Under the pieces are notes generated by a model. The model was not told the origin of the DNA, searched no databases, and saw only the letters and a list, made by a program, of their open reading frames with translations. A program made the translations under genes and the position numbers. From Pseudomonas syringae (lineage in GTDB: Bacteria > Pseudomonadota > Gammaproteobacteria > Pseudomonadales > Pseudomonadaceae), in assembly GCF_021605415.1 (NCBI RefSeq), contig NZ_WKEQ01000025.1:23199-87198 (forward strand): a stretch of 64,000 bases of DNA, written 5' to 3'. Each line of letters opens with the position of its first letter. Position 1 is the first letter of the stretch. Shown here one piece after another: positions 22,453 to 30,874 of the stretch.

Positions 22453-24831
22453 ATGAAATTCAGTGAACAATGGCTGCGTGGCTGGGTCAGCCCGCAGGTA
22501 AATCGCGACGAGTTGGTTGCCCGTCTGTCGATGGCCGGTCTGGAGGTCGATAGCGTGACCCCGGCGGCCGGTGTATTCAATGGCGTGGTCGTGGGCGAAG
22601 TGCTGAGCACCGAGCAACATCCAGATGCCGATAAGTTGCGCGTCTGCCAAGTCAGCAATGGTGCAGAAACCTTTCAGGTCGTGTGCGGAGCGCCAAATGT
22701 GCGTCCGGGTCTGAAAATTCCTTTCGCCATGATCGGTGCCGAGTTGCCGGGCGACTTCAAGATCAAGAAAGCCAAGCTGCGCGGTGTCGAGTCCAACGGC
22801 ATGCTGTGTTCGCAAGCCGAGCTTCAGGTTGGTGAAGGTAACGACGGTCTGATGGAGCTGCCGGCCGACGCGCCAGTGGGCGAAGACTTCCGCGTTTATC
22901 TGGATCTGGAAGACGCCAGTATCGAAGTCGACCTGACCCCGAACCGTGGCGACTGCCTGTCTCTGGCCGGTCTGGCCCGTGAAGTGGGCGCTTTGTACGA
23001 CGCTCCGGTGACTCGTCCAGTTGTGGCTTCCGTTCCAGCAACGCACGATGAAGTCCGTCCGGTCGAAGTTCTGGCGCCGTCTGCTTGCCCGCGTTATCTG
23101 GGTCGAGTGATCCGTAACGTCGACCTTTCCAAGCCAACACCGCTGTGGATGGTCGAGCGCCTGCGTCGTGCCGACGTGCGCAGCATCGACGCTGCCGTTG
23201 ACATTACCAACTACGTGATGCTCGAACTGGGTCAGCCGCTGCACGCATTCGATCTCGCCGAAATCAATGGTGGCATTCGTGTACGTATGGCCGAAGAGGG
23301 CGAAAAACTGGTGCTCCTTGATGGTCAGGAAGTCGCTCTGCGTAGCGATACCCTGGTGATCGCCGATCACACACGCGCCCTCGCAATCGCCGGTGTCATG
23401 GGAGGCGAGCATAGCGGTGTATCCGCGACGACTCGCGACATTTTCCTTGAAAGCGCCTTCTTCGACCAGATCGCAGTGGCGGGCAAAGCCCGTTCCTACG
23501 GTCTGCACACCGATGCGTCGCACCGCTACGAGCGTGGCGTGGACTGGCAACTGGCCCGTGAAGCCATGGAGCGCGCCACCGGCCTGCTGCTGGACATCAC
23601 TGGCGGCGACGCCGGCCCGATCATTGAAGCCGTCAACGATCAGTATCTGCCCTCGATTGCCCCGATCACCTTGCGTGCCGCTCGTATCAGTCAGATGCTC
23701 GGCATGGAAATGGAATCGACTGAAGTCGAGCGTCTGCTCAAGGGGCTGGGCCTGAACATTGCTGTCGAAGGGGCAGGGCAGTGGCGCGTAGAAGTGCCGA
23801 GCCACCGCTTCGATATCAGTCTGGAAGTCGACCTGATCGAAGAACTGGCTCGTCTCTATGGTTACAACCGTTTGCCTGTTCGTTACCCGCAAGCCCGTCT
23901 GGCGCCGCAAGCCAAGGCGGAAGCGCGCAGCGATCTGCCGGAACTGCGCCGTCTGTTGGTCGCTCGTGGTTACCAGGAAGCGATCACCTACAGCTTCATC
24001 GATCCGAAGCAGTTCGAGCTGTTCAGCCCAGGCGTCGAGCCTTTGCTCTTGGCCAACCCGATTTCCAACGACATGGCGGCGATGCGCTCGTCGCTCTGGC
24101 CGGGCCTGGTCAAGTCGCTGCAGCACAACCTGAACCGTCAACAGGATCGTGTTCGCTTGTTCGAGAGCGGTCTGCGTTTTGTGGGGCAGCTGGAAGGCTT
24201 GAAGCAAGAGCCGATGCTCGCGGGTGTTGTGTGCGGTAGCCGTCTGCCGGAAGGCTGGGCGCAAGGTCGTGATGCCATCGACTTCTTCGACGTCAAGGCC
24301 GACGTGGAAGCGGTGCTGGGCTTCGCCGGTGCGCTGGATTCGTTCACGTTCGTACCGGGCAAGCATCCGGCGCTGCACCCGGGTCAGACCGCGCGTATTG
24401 AGCGGGAAGGCCGTGAAGTCGGTTTCATCGGCGCGATCCATCCCGAATTGTCGAAGTCGCTGGGGCTGGATCGTCCGGTCTTCGTGTTCGAGCTGGTTCT
24501 GGCCGAAGTGGCGTTGGGAAAAATGCCGAAATTCCACGAGTTGTCGCGCTTTCCTGAAGTGCGTCGTGACCTTGCCCTGCTAGCCGACAAAGACGTGGCT
24601 GCGAGTGCTGTGCTCGACGTAATCCGTGAAAATGCAGGCGAATGGCTCACAGATCTCAGGCTGTTTGACGTCTATCAGGGTAAAGGCATTGATCCGCATA
24701 GAAAAAGCCTTGCAGTTGGCTTGACCTGGCAGCATCCATCGCGCACTCTTAACGACGATGAGGTGAATTCGACGACGCAAAATATCCTCACCTCGCTCGA
24801 ACAAAGGTTGAACGCCACGTTAAGGAAGTGA
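22453..24831 (+). CDS. pheT: phenylalanyl-tRNA synthetase beta subunit
   Basis: This full-length 792-residue beta subunit has an OB-fold tRNA-binding domain (VVVGEVLSTEQHPDADKLRVCQV), the B3/B4 editing domains (EVDLTPNRGDCLSLAGLAREVGA), B5 and the inactive synthetase fold, and the C-terminal ferredoxin-like anticodon-binding domain (FPEVRRDLALLADKDVAASAVLDVI). The start follows AGGAG. The ihfA start is 3 bases after its stop. Confidence 0.97.
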   Translation: MKFSEQWLRGWVSPQVNRDELVARLSMAGLEVDSVTPAAGVFNGVVVGEVLSTEQHPDADKLRVCQVSNGAETFQVVCGAPNVRPGLKIPFAMIGAELPGDFKIKKAKLRGVESNGMLCSQAELQVGEGNDGLMELPADAPVGEDFRVYLDLEDASIEVDLTPNRGDCLSLAGLAREVGALYDAPVTRPVVASVPATHDEVRPVEVLAPSACPRYLGRVIRNVDLSKPTPLWMVERLRRADVRSIDAAVDITNYVMLELGQPLHAFDLAEINGGIRVRMAEEGEKLVLLDGQEVALRSDTLVIADHTRALAIAGVMGGEHSGVSATTRDIFLESAFFDQIAVAGKARSYGLHTDASHRYERGVDWQLAREAMERATGLLLDITGGDAGPIIEAVNDQYLPSIAPITLRAARISQMLGMEMESTEVERLLKGLGLNIAVEGAGQWRVEVPSHRFDISLEVDLIEELARLYGYNRLPVRYPQARLAPQAKAEARSDLPELRRLLVARGYQEAITYSFIDPKQFELFSPGVEPLLLANPISNDMAAMRSSLWPGLVKSLQHNLNRQQDRVRLFESGLRFVGQLEGLKQEPMLAGVVCGSRLPEGWAQGRDAIDFFDVKADVEAVLGFAGALDSFTFVPGKHPALHPGQTARIEREGREVGFIGAIHPELSKSLGLDRPVFVFELVLAEVALGKMPKFHELSRFPEVRRDLALLADKDVAASAVLDVIRENAGEWLTDLRLFDVYQGKGIDPHRKSLAVGLTWQHPSRTLNDDEVNSTTQNILTSLEQRLNATLRK

Positions 24832-24834
24832 CGT

Positions 24835-25137
24835 ATGGGGGCTTTGACGAAAGCTGAGATGGCGGAACGTCTGTATGAAGAGCTGGGCCTGAACAAGCGG
24901 GAAGCCAAGGAATTGGTCGAACTGTTTTTTGAAGAAATCAGGCACGCTCTTGAAGACAACGAACAGGTCAAATTGTCGGGTTTCGGCAACTTTGATCTTC
25001 GGGATAAGCGCCAGCGGCCTGGCCGTAACCCGAAAACGGGGGAAGAAATTCCGATCACGGCTCGCCGTGTGGTCACCTTTCGTCCAGGGCAGAAGTTGAA
25101 GGCCCGAGTTGAGGCTTATGCTGGAACCAAGTCATAA
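24835..25137 (+). CDS. ihfA: integration host factor alpha subunit
   Basis: This 100-residue HU/IHF-fold protein (ALTKAEMAERLYEELGLNKREAKELVELFFEEI...) has the DNA-bending arm RPGRNPKTGEEIPITARRVVTFRPGQKLK, including the intercalating Pro. IHF-alpha pairs with IHF-beta for DNA bending in transcription, recombination and phage integration. The gene overlaps the downstream merR-type gene by 20 bases. Confidence 0.96.
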   Translation: MGALTKAEMAERLYEELGLNKREAKELVELFFEEIRHALEDNEQVKLSGFGNFDLRDKRQRPGRNPKTGEEIPITARRVVTFRPGQKLKARVEAYAGTKS

Positions 25138-25474
25138 CGACGAACTACCCGTCATCCCGGGCAAACGCTACTTCACCATCGGTGAAGTCAGCGAGCTGTG
25201 TGCGGTAAAGCCGCACGTGCTGCGTTACTGGGAGCAGGAGTTTCCTCAACTCAACCCCGTCAAACGTCGCGGAAACCGCCGGTATTATCAGCGCCAGGAC
25301 GTGCTGATGATCCGGCAAATCCGCGCGCTCCTTTACGATCAGGGTTTCACCATCGGCGGCGCGCGCTTGCGCCTATCCGGCGATGAAGCCAAGGATGACA
25401 CCACGCAATACAAACAAATGATCCGCCAGATGATCGCCGAGCTCGAAGATGTGCTGGTGGTACTCAAGAAATAA
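25118..25474 (+). CDS. MerR-family transcriptional regulator
   Basis: This 118-residue protein is read from the ATG at 25118 inside the end of ihfA, with GAGG upstream. Residues about 15-85 form the MerR winged helix (RYFTIGEVSELCAVKPHVLRYWEQEFPQLNPVKRRGNRRYYQRQDVLMIRQIRALLYDQGFTIGGARL). The short C-terminal helix is a dimerisation coil with no effector domain or metal cysteines. It is conserved downstream of ihfA in pseudomonads, and its target genes are not known to me. Confidence 0.9.
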   Translation: MLEPSHNDELPVIPGKRYFTIGEVSELCAVKPHVLRYWEQEFPQLNPVKRRGNRRYYQRQDVLMIRQIRALLYDQGFTIGGARLRLSGDEAKDDTTQYKQMIRQMIAELEDVLVVLKK

Positions 25475-25562
25475 AATTCCGCTTTTAAATACTTCCGGTT
25501 TTCAAAAGCTTGCGATATATTCTTGAGCGTTCTTCGAGGTGAGGAACGGATTCACGCCTAGT

Positions 25563-25639
25563 CGGGGCGTAGCGCAGTCCGGTAGCGCACTAGCATGGGG
25601 TGCTAGGGGTCGAGTGTTCGAATCACTCCGTCCCGACCA
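25563..25639 (+). tRNA. tRNA-Pro (GGG)
   Basis: This is a complete 77-base cloverleaf with encoded CCA. The acceptor stem pairs CGGGGCG with CGTCCCG. The D arm has AGCGCAG...GGTAGCGC, the anticodon stem is CTAGC/GCTAG around loop ATGGGGT (anticodon GGG at 34-36), and the T arm has GTTCGAATC. It is the probable integration target of the adjacent prophage, whose integrase lies 90 bases downstream. Confidence 0.96.
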
Positions 25640-25664
25640 TTATTCCTGAGTAAAATCAGACACT

Positions 25665-25692
25665 TAAGCCGATCAGCCAGATCGGCTTTTTT
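25665..25692 (+). terminator. terminator after tRNA-Pro
   Basis: AAGCCGATC and GATCGGCTT pair around a short loop and are followed by TTTTTT. It lies 26 bases after the tRNA CCA end. Confidence 0.88.
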
Positions 25693-25698
25693 GTGCCT

Positions 25699-25729
25699 GC
25701 GCAAAACCCGCGCAAAACTTGCGCAAAAC
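25699..25729. repeat. three phased direct repeats, candidate integrase arm sites
   Basis: The 9-mer GCGCAAAAC occurs exactly at 25699-25707, 25710-25718 and 25721-25729, a strict 11-base period (one helical turn). The repeats lie between the tRNA/att core and the stop codon of the integrase. Position and phasing fit arm-type binding sites of tyrosine integrases. Confidence 0.6.
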
Positions 25730-26844
25730 TACCCGGTGATTTCGCTGATATTCAGATCGGGAATTGCCTCTGACCAGACGATTTCGGCATGATCCTTCTG
25801 GTAGTTCTTCGTCATGGTTTCGCTGGCGTGGCCGGCGATCTTCTGACCGTCCTTTCCGGCTTTCTGGTACAGGTGCAGCGACAGCGCTCGCACTTCATGG
25901 AAGCCCGGCATTTCCTCTTCCTTCCATCCCTTGTAACAACCCGCCGCTTCCCGGGCCTCTTTGAAGGCTCGCGTCAAATATCGCTCTTCGATCTGCGTCC
26001 AGTGGTCCTTCGTCTGCGCCTGCTTCTGCTTTTTGCGATCGGGCCGGCGGTGGATGAGGTACGGTGAGACGATGTCATCCCGGCAACGGCTGATCACCGC
26101 TTGGAGTTCTTCGGTCACTTTGAACCGGATCCACGCCGCGTCGCTGGCCTTGGCCGTCTTCTGCTGAACCACATACAAAAACCCTTCCCGGACACCATCG
26201 AACCGCATATTCAAGATGTCCGTCCGACGCTGCGCGGTGATCAGTGCCAGGTCGATTGCGTTCTGCAGCCAGAACGGTGACTTCTCCCGGATGGCCTTCA
26301 GGCCTTCGACGGTGTGTCGCTTGCGCTGCTTCTTTTCAATTCGATTGATGGTGCTGGCGGCCGGGTTGTCCGGGCACAGGCCTTTGGCCGCTGCGTGGTT
26401 GAAGATGTCGATCAGCAGCGCGCGGCACTGGTTGGCAGTGCGTGGGGTGAGGGCGTCCAGCATCTCCGCGATCATGCGGATCGTGATCTGGTCGACCGCT
26501 TTGCCTTCGAACTGTTTCCGGAAGCGGCGGAAGTGCACGGCGTACAGGCCCAAGGTCCCTTTTGCCAGTTCCCGCGGCGGCAGCACGTCACGCTCGTATG
26601 CATCCAAGAAGCCCGCGAACGATTCCGATGTGCTGCCCATCACGGCGCCGACCAGGTCAGCGCCGCGCATGAACTCCAGATTCAACTGCTTCGCGGCATC
26701 GATCGCCTTGATCCGGTCAGACCCGAACTGGAACCACTTACCGTCGGTGGGCCGGCGGTAGCGATAGGTTGAGCGCCGCGAATCGAAATACAGGTTCTGC
26801 GGTAGGCTCTTGTTCGCCTTGTTGCGCGGCCGTGGGACCATCAT
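25729..26844 (-). CDS. int: tyrosine-type phage integrase
   Basis: This 371-residue protein begins with an arm-binding-like domain (PRPRNKANKSLPQNLYFDSRRSTYRYRRPTDGKW), as in lambda-type integrases that bind AT-type arm sites. A core-binding helix domain and a catalytic domain follow, with ALITAQRRTDILNMRFDGV (first catalytic Arg) and, near the end, FHEVRALSLHLYQKAGKDGQKIAGHASETMTKNYQKDH (His-x2-Arg, His, and the nucleophilic Tyr). It is adjacent to tRNA-Pro and 3'-facing, the usual placement. The excisionase gene overlaps its start. Confidence 0.93.
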   Translation of the reverse strand: MMVPRPRNKANKSLPQNLYFDSRRSTYRYRRPTDGKWFQFGSDRIKAIDAAKQLNLEFMRGADLVGAVMGSTSESFAGFLDAYERDVLPPRELAKGTLGLYAVHFRRFRKQFEGKAVDQITIRMIAEMLDALTPRTANQCRALLIDIFNHAAAKGLCPDNPAASTINRIEKKQRKRHTVEGLKAIREKSPFWLQNAIDLALITAQRRTDILNMRFDGVREGFLYVVQQKTAKASDAAWIRFKVTEELQAVISRCRDDIVSPYLIHRRPDRKKQKQAQTKDHWTQIEERYLTRAFKEAREAAGCYKGWKEEEMPGFHEVRALSLHLYQKAGKDGQKIAGHASETMTKNYQKDHAEIVWSEAIPDLNISEITG

Positions 26845-27053
26845 GCAGCTCCTTTCAATACCATCGCGACCAGGTCATTGCCGTCCGACCGGCTGAACGC
26901 TGTCCAGTCAACGTACCAGAGTTTGCCGATTTGCTCGCCGGGCACCTTGCCGTTGCGGATGTAGTTGCGGATCGCCTGGGGGCAGGGTGGCGTGCCGTTT
27001 TCACCCCAGCGCCGGCGCTGGAATTCACTGATCTTGATCAGCTCTTTTTTCAT
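26841..27053 (-). CDS. xis: phage excisionase-like protein
   Basis: This 70-residue basic protein has a winged-helix-like pattern (LIKISEFQRRRWGENGTPPCPQAIRNYIRNGKVPGEQIGKLWYVDWTAF). It fits small phage recombination directionality factors of the excisionase class. Its stop overlaps the integrase ATG by 4 bases, so the two are coupled. It is expected to steer Int toward excision by bending the attachment DNA. Confidence 0.82.
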   Translation of the reverse strand: MKKELIKISEFQRRRWGENGTPPCPQAIRNYIRNGKVPGEQIGKLWYVDWTAFSRSDGNDLVAMVLKGAA

Positions 27054-27097
27054 TGGTGTTCTCCATGCCGCGCGTGGCGGCAGAAGGTGGTGATGGT

Positions 27098-27697
27098 TCA
27101 GGGTTTAAATTCTTCGGCAGGGCACAGCTTTCGCGCGTAATCGAGCAGATCAGTGGACCAGTCGAGGCCGACGCCGTCGTCGAAGGCGAAAAGCATTCCC
27201 GCGAGAGCTTTACGCAGGTTTCCTTTTTCTTCGGTCAGCTTGATCACCTCTTCGTGAAGTTGCTCAGCGTGATCTGTCCATTCCTCAGCCATGATTTCGA
27301 AATGCTCGGCCGGTTCCCACGGGGAAGGGATAACGTTCGTCACCCAGTCATTCCAAAGCTCAACGCTTTCACCGCGCGCGATACGCTCCTGCTTCATACG
27401 CTCACCGAGATCGCGCAACTCCTGGGCGCGCCGCTCGGCGTCTTCTTTGTTTAGGCACGGATACTCTTCGCCAGGGCCAACGCTGTGGATCGCCCAGAGC
27501 TTTACGGTTGGTTCGGCCAAAGCTTGGCGAAACACGGAGACTTCATTGCAAAGCGAAGGCCCGCCCTGTGCGACATCTGGGTGGCTCTCCATCAAGGTCA
27601 ACGCTCGCTCGACAATGTTTCGGTCGAGCGTGATGACCTCGGCGGCCGGGGGCGCTGGCTCCATCATGGCTTCGATGACTCGTTCAATTTCGGACAT
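27098..27697 (-). CDS. hypothetical phage early protein
   Basis: This 199-residue product is read from the ATG at 27697, preceded by GAGG; an earlier in-frame start at 27721 lacks a ribosome site. The protein is acidic and helical in its second half (AEERRAQELRDLGERMKQERI; HFEIMAEEWTDHAEQLHEEVIKLTEEKGNLRKAL). No enzyme motif is visible. It lies in the early cluster between excisionase and a NinX-like gene. Confidence 0.65.
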   Translation of the reverse strand: MSEIERVIEAMMEPAPPAAEVITLDRNIVERALTLMESHPDVAQGGPSLCNEVSVFRQALAEPTVKLWAIHSVGPGEEYPCLNKEDAERRAQELRDLGERMKQERIARGESVELWNDWVTNVIPSPWEPAEHFEIMAEEWTDHAEQLHEEVIKLTEEKGNLRKALAGMLFAFDDGVGLDWSTDLLDYARKLCPAEEFKP

Positions 27698-27745
27698 ACA
27701 AGTACCTCGCCCGCCGTACACCGGCAGGCTGTTGAGTGGTTGGGG

Positions 27746-28063
27746 TTATTGCTGGATCAGCTCGGCGGGGACTTTCACCGCGGCGCCGCGCTTGGCGAAG
27801 ATCACAGCGCGGAACACTGCGATGGTTCGGGTTTCGCCGGGCTGGCGGTTGAACGGGTCGTTTGTCATGTCGGCCAGCCATGGTTGCCGGTGGCCAACAT
27901 TGACCCAGACGCCGTACTTCGTGATCAGTTGCTCGACGTCAGGCAGGGCGAAGAGATCCAGCTGGCCCGCTACGGCCTGCTGACCACCCTCGATCGCGTT
28001 GATTGCCCAGTCCAGCGCCGGGCCGGTCAGTTCCTCGGTGCGGACGCTGACCATGCGGTTCAT
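27746..28063 (-). CDS. DUF2591/NinX-like phage protein
   Basis: This 105-residue protein contains VRTEELTGPALDWAINAIEGG at the N-terminus and YGVWVNVGHRQPWLADMTNDPFNRQPGETRTIAVFRAVIFAKRG in the second half. This is the pattern of the DUF2591 family found in phage early regions (NinX). Its function is not established. The ATG overlaps the stop of the methyltransferase gene by ATGA, so translation is coupled. Confidence 0.78.
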   Translation of the reverse strand: MNRMVSVRTEELTGPALDWAINAIEGGQQAVAGQLDLFALPDVEQLITKYGVWVNVGHRQPWLADMTNDPFNRQPGETRTIAVFRAVIFAKRGAAVKVPAELIQQ

Positions 28064-28542
28064 GGTGCCGGCCGCTTCATGAACGTGATCCAGTGCGTTT
28101 TTTCGCGCTTGCCTGACTTGTGGCCAAACAGCGGTTTTTCATCGGTAAGCGCAAGCAGCTCACTGACCGTCACCTGGGTCTCGTTCCACTTGAAGATCAA
28201 AATGCCTTCGGGTTCCAGCACCCGGAAACACTCGGCGAAACCCTGTCGAATGTCCTCGCGCCAGTCGGCGGTCAGCATGCCGTACTTGGCCCGCATCCAG
28301 CTGTCGACCCCGGCGCGGGTCAGGTGCGGCGGATCGAATACCACCAGGCGGAAGGTTGAGGCCTCGAAGGGCAATTTCCGGAAATCCATCAGCACATCCG
28401 GCTCAACTTTCAACACCCGACCATCGCAAAGCAGGTGCTGCTCGTCACGGATGTCGCCGAAAAGCGCGCGCTGGTCCTGCTTGTCGAACCACATCATTCG
28501 GCTGGCGCTGCACGGGTCGAGGACCTTCGCTGCTGCACTCAT
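28060..28542 (-). CDS. phage SAM-dependent DNA methyltransferase-like protein
   Basis: This protein of about 160 residues is read from the ATG at 28542 (a GTG at 28545 is also possible). It contains VLDPCSASRMMWFDK as the SAM-binding motif I and LVVFDPPHL, a DPPH variant of the DPPY catalytic motif of amino-methyltransferases. GFAECFRVLEPEGILIFKWNET resembles the later strand of the fold. It is likely an adenine or cytosine-N4 methyltransferase that protects phage DNA, but its short length leaves little room for a target recognition domain. It is coupled to the genes on both sides. Confidence 0.75.
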   Translation of the reverse strand: MSAAAKVLDPCSASRMMWFDKQDQRALFGDIRDEQHLLCDGRVLKVEPDVLMDFRKLPFEASTFRLVVFDPPHLTRAGVDSWMRAKYGMLTADWREDIRQGFAECFRVLEPEGILIFKWNETQVTVSELLALTDEKPLFGHKSGKREKTHWITFMKRPAP

Positions 28543-28595
28543 CACCGCAGCCTCTTGTAGCAGTACACGTAGGCGAACCAGGCGAGGGCGATCAT
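28542..28595 (-). CDS. 17-residue overlapping microprotein
   Basis: A 54-base frame encodes MIALAWFAYVYCYKRLR. Its ATG overlaps the stop of the 28592-29194 gene (ATGA) and its TGA overlaps the start of the methyltransferase gene (TGATG). The peptide is a short hydrophobic aromatic helix with a basic end, which could sit in the membrane. It may be a genuine micro-protein or just a translation-coupling bridge. Confidence 0.45.
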   Translation of the reverse strand: MIALAWFAYVYCYKRLR

Positions 28596-29194
28596 GGCGT
28601 CACCTCGCATGCTGCCGCTCTCGCGGCGTTGACTTCGTCGATGAGCGATTGCGGGAGCCGAGCTGCGAATTCGCCTTCGGACCACGACAGCGGCTGAGAC
28701 TGGCGGATCATCTCGTTCAGCAGTTCGAACGCCGCAAGCAGCTGACTATCGTTGATCTCGCCGTCCTCCGGCAGGTCGTCGCAGAAATGGTCTTCCGGGT
28801 CGATTTCGCGGGGATAGTTCGGCTCACAGATGCAGAGCTGCACGTCAGCCGGTTCGATATCGCTGTCGATCAGGTAGTCGCGCAGGCTGTCTTCATCGAA
28901 GAAGTAGCGGTCTCCATCGAAGATAACCAGAGGCTCGCCGGCCCAGTCCTTGACTGGCATCGCCGCGAATTTTGCTTGGCGCCGGACGTGTCGGCACTCA
29001 TCGCAGGAGCTGTTGACCTCATAGATGGGGTGATCAGGGTTTACCTCGCAACGGCGGTGAGTTGCGCCGCAGTATCGGGCAAGGTTCTCATCGTCGCCGA
29101 AAAACCGACCCCCTACGGAAACCCAGCCGGTTACCGTTTGGAGGCTGGCCGCTTCCGGGGCGTCGTACATGATGATTGGCTTTTGTGCAGGCAT
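28592..29194 (-). CDS. hypothetical phage protein with Cys pairs
   Basis: This 200-residue protein contains CGATHRRCEV, SSCDECRHVRRQ and LCICEP, so one or two metal-binding clusters are possible. The C-terminal half is acidic and helical (INDSQLLAAFELLNEMIRQSQPL). No known domain is assigned. It is the first gene of the coupled set with the microprotein and methyltransferase. Two plus-strand cassette genes lie immediately upstream. Confidence 0.65.
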   Translation of the reverse strand: MPAQKPIIMYDAPEAASLQTVTGWVSVGGRFFGDDENLARYCGATHRRCEVNPDHPIYEVNSSCDECRHVRRQAKFAAMPVKDWAGEPLVIFDGDRYFFDEDSLRDYLIDSDIEPADVQLCICEPNYPREIDPEDHFCDDLPEDGEINDSQLLAAFELLNEMIRQSQPLSWSEGEFAARLPQSLIDEVNAARAAACEVTP

Positions 29195-29364
29195 GACTTC
29201 GTCCTTGCCGCTATAGCGACTAAAAGATGTACAAGGGAATTGGAACCGTACAACTATTGAAACCAGCCGTCCGTAACCGCTTCGACGTCGTTGCGCTTCG
29301 TTCGAGCGGGTCTATCTTTGGGGGGTGTTGTAAGCCCCTATCAAGGAACAGGCAGGAGGGCGGT

Positions 29365-29661
29365 ATGAGGCTTCGCGGCGACATCTTCTGGGCTTGGGCA
29401 GATCCCGAGATCCACAACCGAACACATGATGAAACTCTCAGTAATGGGACTCACATCGACGTGCAGGTCAGGCTATCGCGTGCCGGCGAAACTCAAATGT
29501 TCATCGGTGTTTATGCTGCCGATGGCATGGCGTTGCATGAAGAAACCGTTAACCCAAGGCCGGGTGAATCAATGACCAGAGCTATGGCGTGGGGCGTAGG
29601 TCGAGCTCGTCAGTTGGCTACTTCCGGAAGTGCGAGTCGTAAGTCGGTGTCCTCGAAATAG
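29365..29661 (+). CDS. plus-strand prophage cassette gene (hypothetical)
   Basis: This 98-residue product is read from the ATG at 29365, preceded by CAGGAGGG; the longer upstream frame lacks a start signal. It is a compact beta-rich protein (MRLRGDIFWAWADPEIHN...THIDVQVRLSRAGETQMFIGVYAADG) with no signal peptide. It is transcribed against the early operon. A GGGG...CCCC stem (about 29319-29333) lies upstream of the ribosome site. Function is unknown. Confidence 0.6.
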   Translation: MRLRGDIFWAWADPEIHNRTHDETLSNGTHIDVQVRLSRAGETQMFIGVYAADGMALHEETVNPRPGESMTRAMAWGVGRARQLATSGSASRKSVSSK

Positions 29662-29752
29662 CGGCTGACTTTGAAGGGGGAGGGAGTTGCTGCTCTGTGC
29701 TTTACTGGATCAACAGATCCGCATGCTGCATATTTTGAAGGGATGCATCGCT

Positions 29753-30139
29753 GTGATCCGACTTGTCGTTTTGATATCGATGCTTCCTGGCATAGCGGTG
29801 GCTTATGAGCCAAAGCGAGCGGTCAACAATCTTGCCCACGATTATGCTGAGTGCGCAGCCTTTTACACCGTGTCGTCGAAGATACTTCAGGCACAGGAGC
29901 CGAAGCTGGCAGAGCGGATGAATAAGGCAGCAATGGACGCGCTGGAGTATTCCATCACGCTAACTAGTGAGAAGCTGACTGACGCGAGGGTAGAAATGGC
30001 GATGAAATCCATGATCAAAGATCTGGACAACGACACTTCAAACTTCTCGATAATCTTGAATAAGTACTCAGATCGTTGCGGTGAAGCGATGGCCGACCCT
30101 AAGGCCAGAATGGATTACTGGCTCAAGAAGCAAGACTGA
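29753..30139 (+). CDS. secreted hypothetical prophage protein
   Basis: This 128-residue product is read from the GTG at 29753, chosen because GAAGGGA lies 8 bases upstream and a signal peptide then begins directly (IRLVVLISMLPGIAVA). The mature part is helical, with two Cys (YAECAAFY, SDRCGEAM). This resembles lysogenic-conversion proteins exported to the envelope. The stop at 30137-30139 directly abuts the convergent DUF4406 gene. Confidence 0.6.
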   Translation: MIRLVVLISMLPGIAVAYEPKRAVNNLAHDYAECAAFYTVSSKILQAQEPKLAERMNKAAMDALEYSITLTSEKLTDARVEMAMKSMIKDLDNDTSNFSIILNKYSDRCGEAMADPKARMDYWLKKQD

Positions 30140-30790
30140 TCATCCTGCAATCTCCATCGATACCAGATCATGGGCATTCACAACCTTCATGCCGAGCTCG
30201 CGGGCAATGTGCACTTCGAGCCGGGCGCCTTTCGACTTCTCCCAGCCGGGCAGGACGGCGACTTGGCCACATAGCCCGAGGCGGGTGAGGTCGTAAGCCA
30301 TGTAGTCAGCCCAGTCGGCATCGTCGACAACGCCATGCTCGGCAGGGTTTTCGACGACGTAGCCCCGGGCGCGCAGCTCGGCGGCCATCTTGTTGAAGGC
30401 GGGGAAGTTGAAGTCTTCGAACCCGGTCATCGGCCCGGCCAGGTACAGGCGGTTGGCGCGGTCGGCCTGAAGAGTGACGCCTGAAACTGCTGGCGCCGGT
30501 GACAGGTCGTGCCAGGTGTAAACCTCAAACTCTGCTGGCCGCAGCCCAAGGTGTTTGCCGTTTGGCAGCACCGCCGCGACTGCGCCGTGACTGTTCGTCC
30601 ATACAGAGAAGATCTGGCCTTCACGACAGATCGGTGCGTCACCCTGCAAGAGTGCGGATGCAACTCCGGGCATCGGATCAGCCGTGACGGTCGTGAACAT
30701 CTTGACCGTGCGCGGAACACGATCGCCAAACGGGTAGCTTTCACTGCGCTTGTGCAGAGCTGGGCAGTCGATGATGTTTTCTGTGGGCAT
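30140..30790 (-). CDS. DUF4406 / nucleoside deoxyribosyltransferase-like phage protein
   Basis: In this 216-residue protein the C-terminal part reads NRLYLAGPMTGFEDFNFPAFNKMAAELRARGYVVENPAEHG, followed by ADYMAYDLTRLGLCGQVAVLPGWEKSKGARLEVHIARELGM. This is the DUF4406 pattern, related to nucleoside 2-deoxyribosyltransferases. The N-terminal 110 residues form a separate beta-rich region of unknown function. A role in phage nucleotide metabolism is inferred. A GC-rich hairpin lies just upstream of its start. Confidence 0.8.
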   Translation of the reverse strand: MPTENIIDCPALHKRSESYPFGDRVPRTVKMFTTVTADPMPGVASALLQGDAPICREGQIFSVWTNSHGAVAAVLPNGKHLGLRPAEFEVYTWHDLSPAPAVSGVTLQADRANRLYLAGPMTGFEDFNFPAFNKMAAELRARGYVVENPAEHGVVDDADWADYMAYDLTRLGLCGQVAVLPGWEKSKGARLEVHIARELGMKVVNAHDLVSMEIAG

Positions 30791-30874
30791 GGGGCGTCCT
30801 ATGCCGGGGCATGCCCGGGCGGTGGAGGTTGGGGGGATCAGCTACAGTTGATCCACCAACAACGGAGGTGGGAT

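Noticed and set aside
22423..24537. 704-residue minus-strand open frame
   Set aside because: Complete overlap with pheT, a certain gene; the translation is His/Gln/Arg-rich antisense composition.
25699..25729. Short CRISPR-like array
   Set aside because: The repeats are 9 bases with 2-base spacers, far too short for CRISPR; integrase arm sites fit better. No CRISPR array was seen elsewhere.
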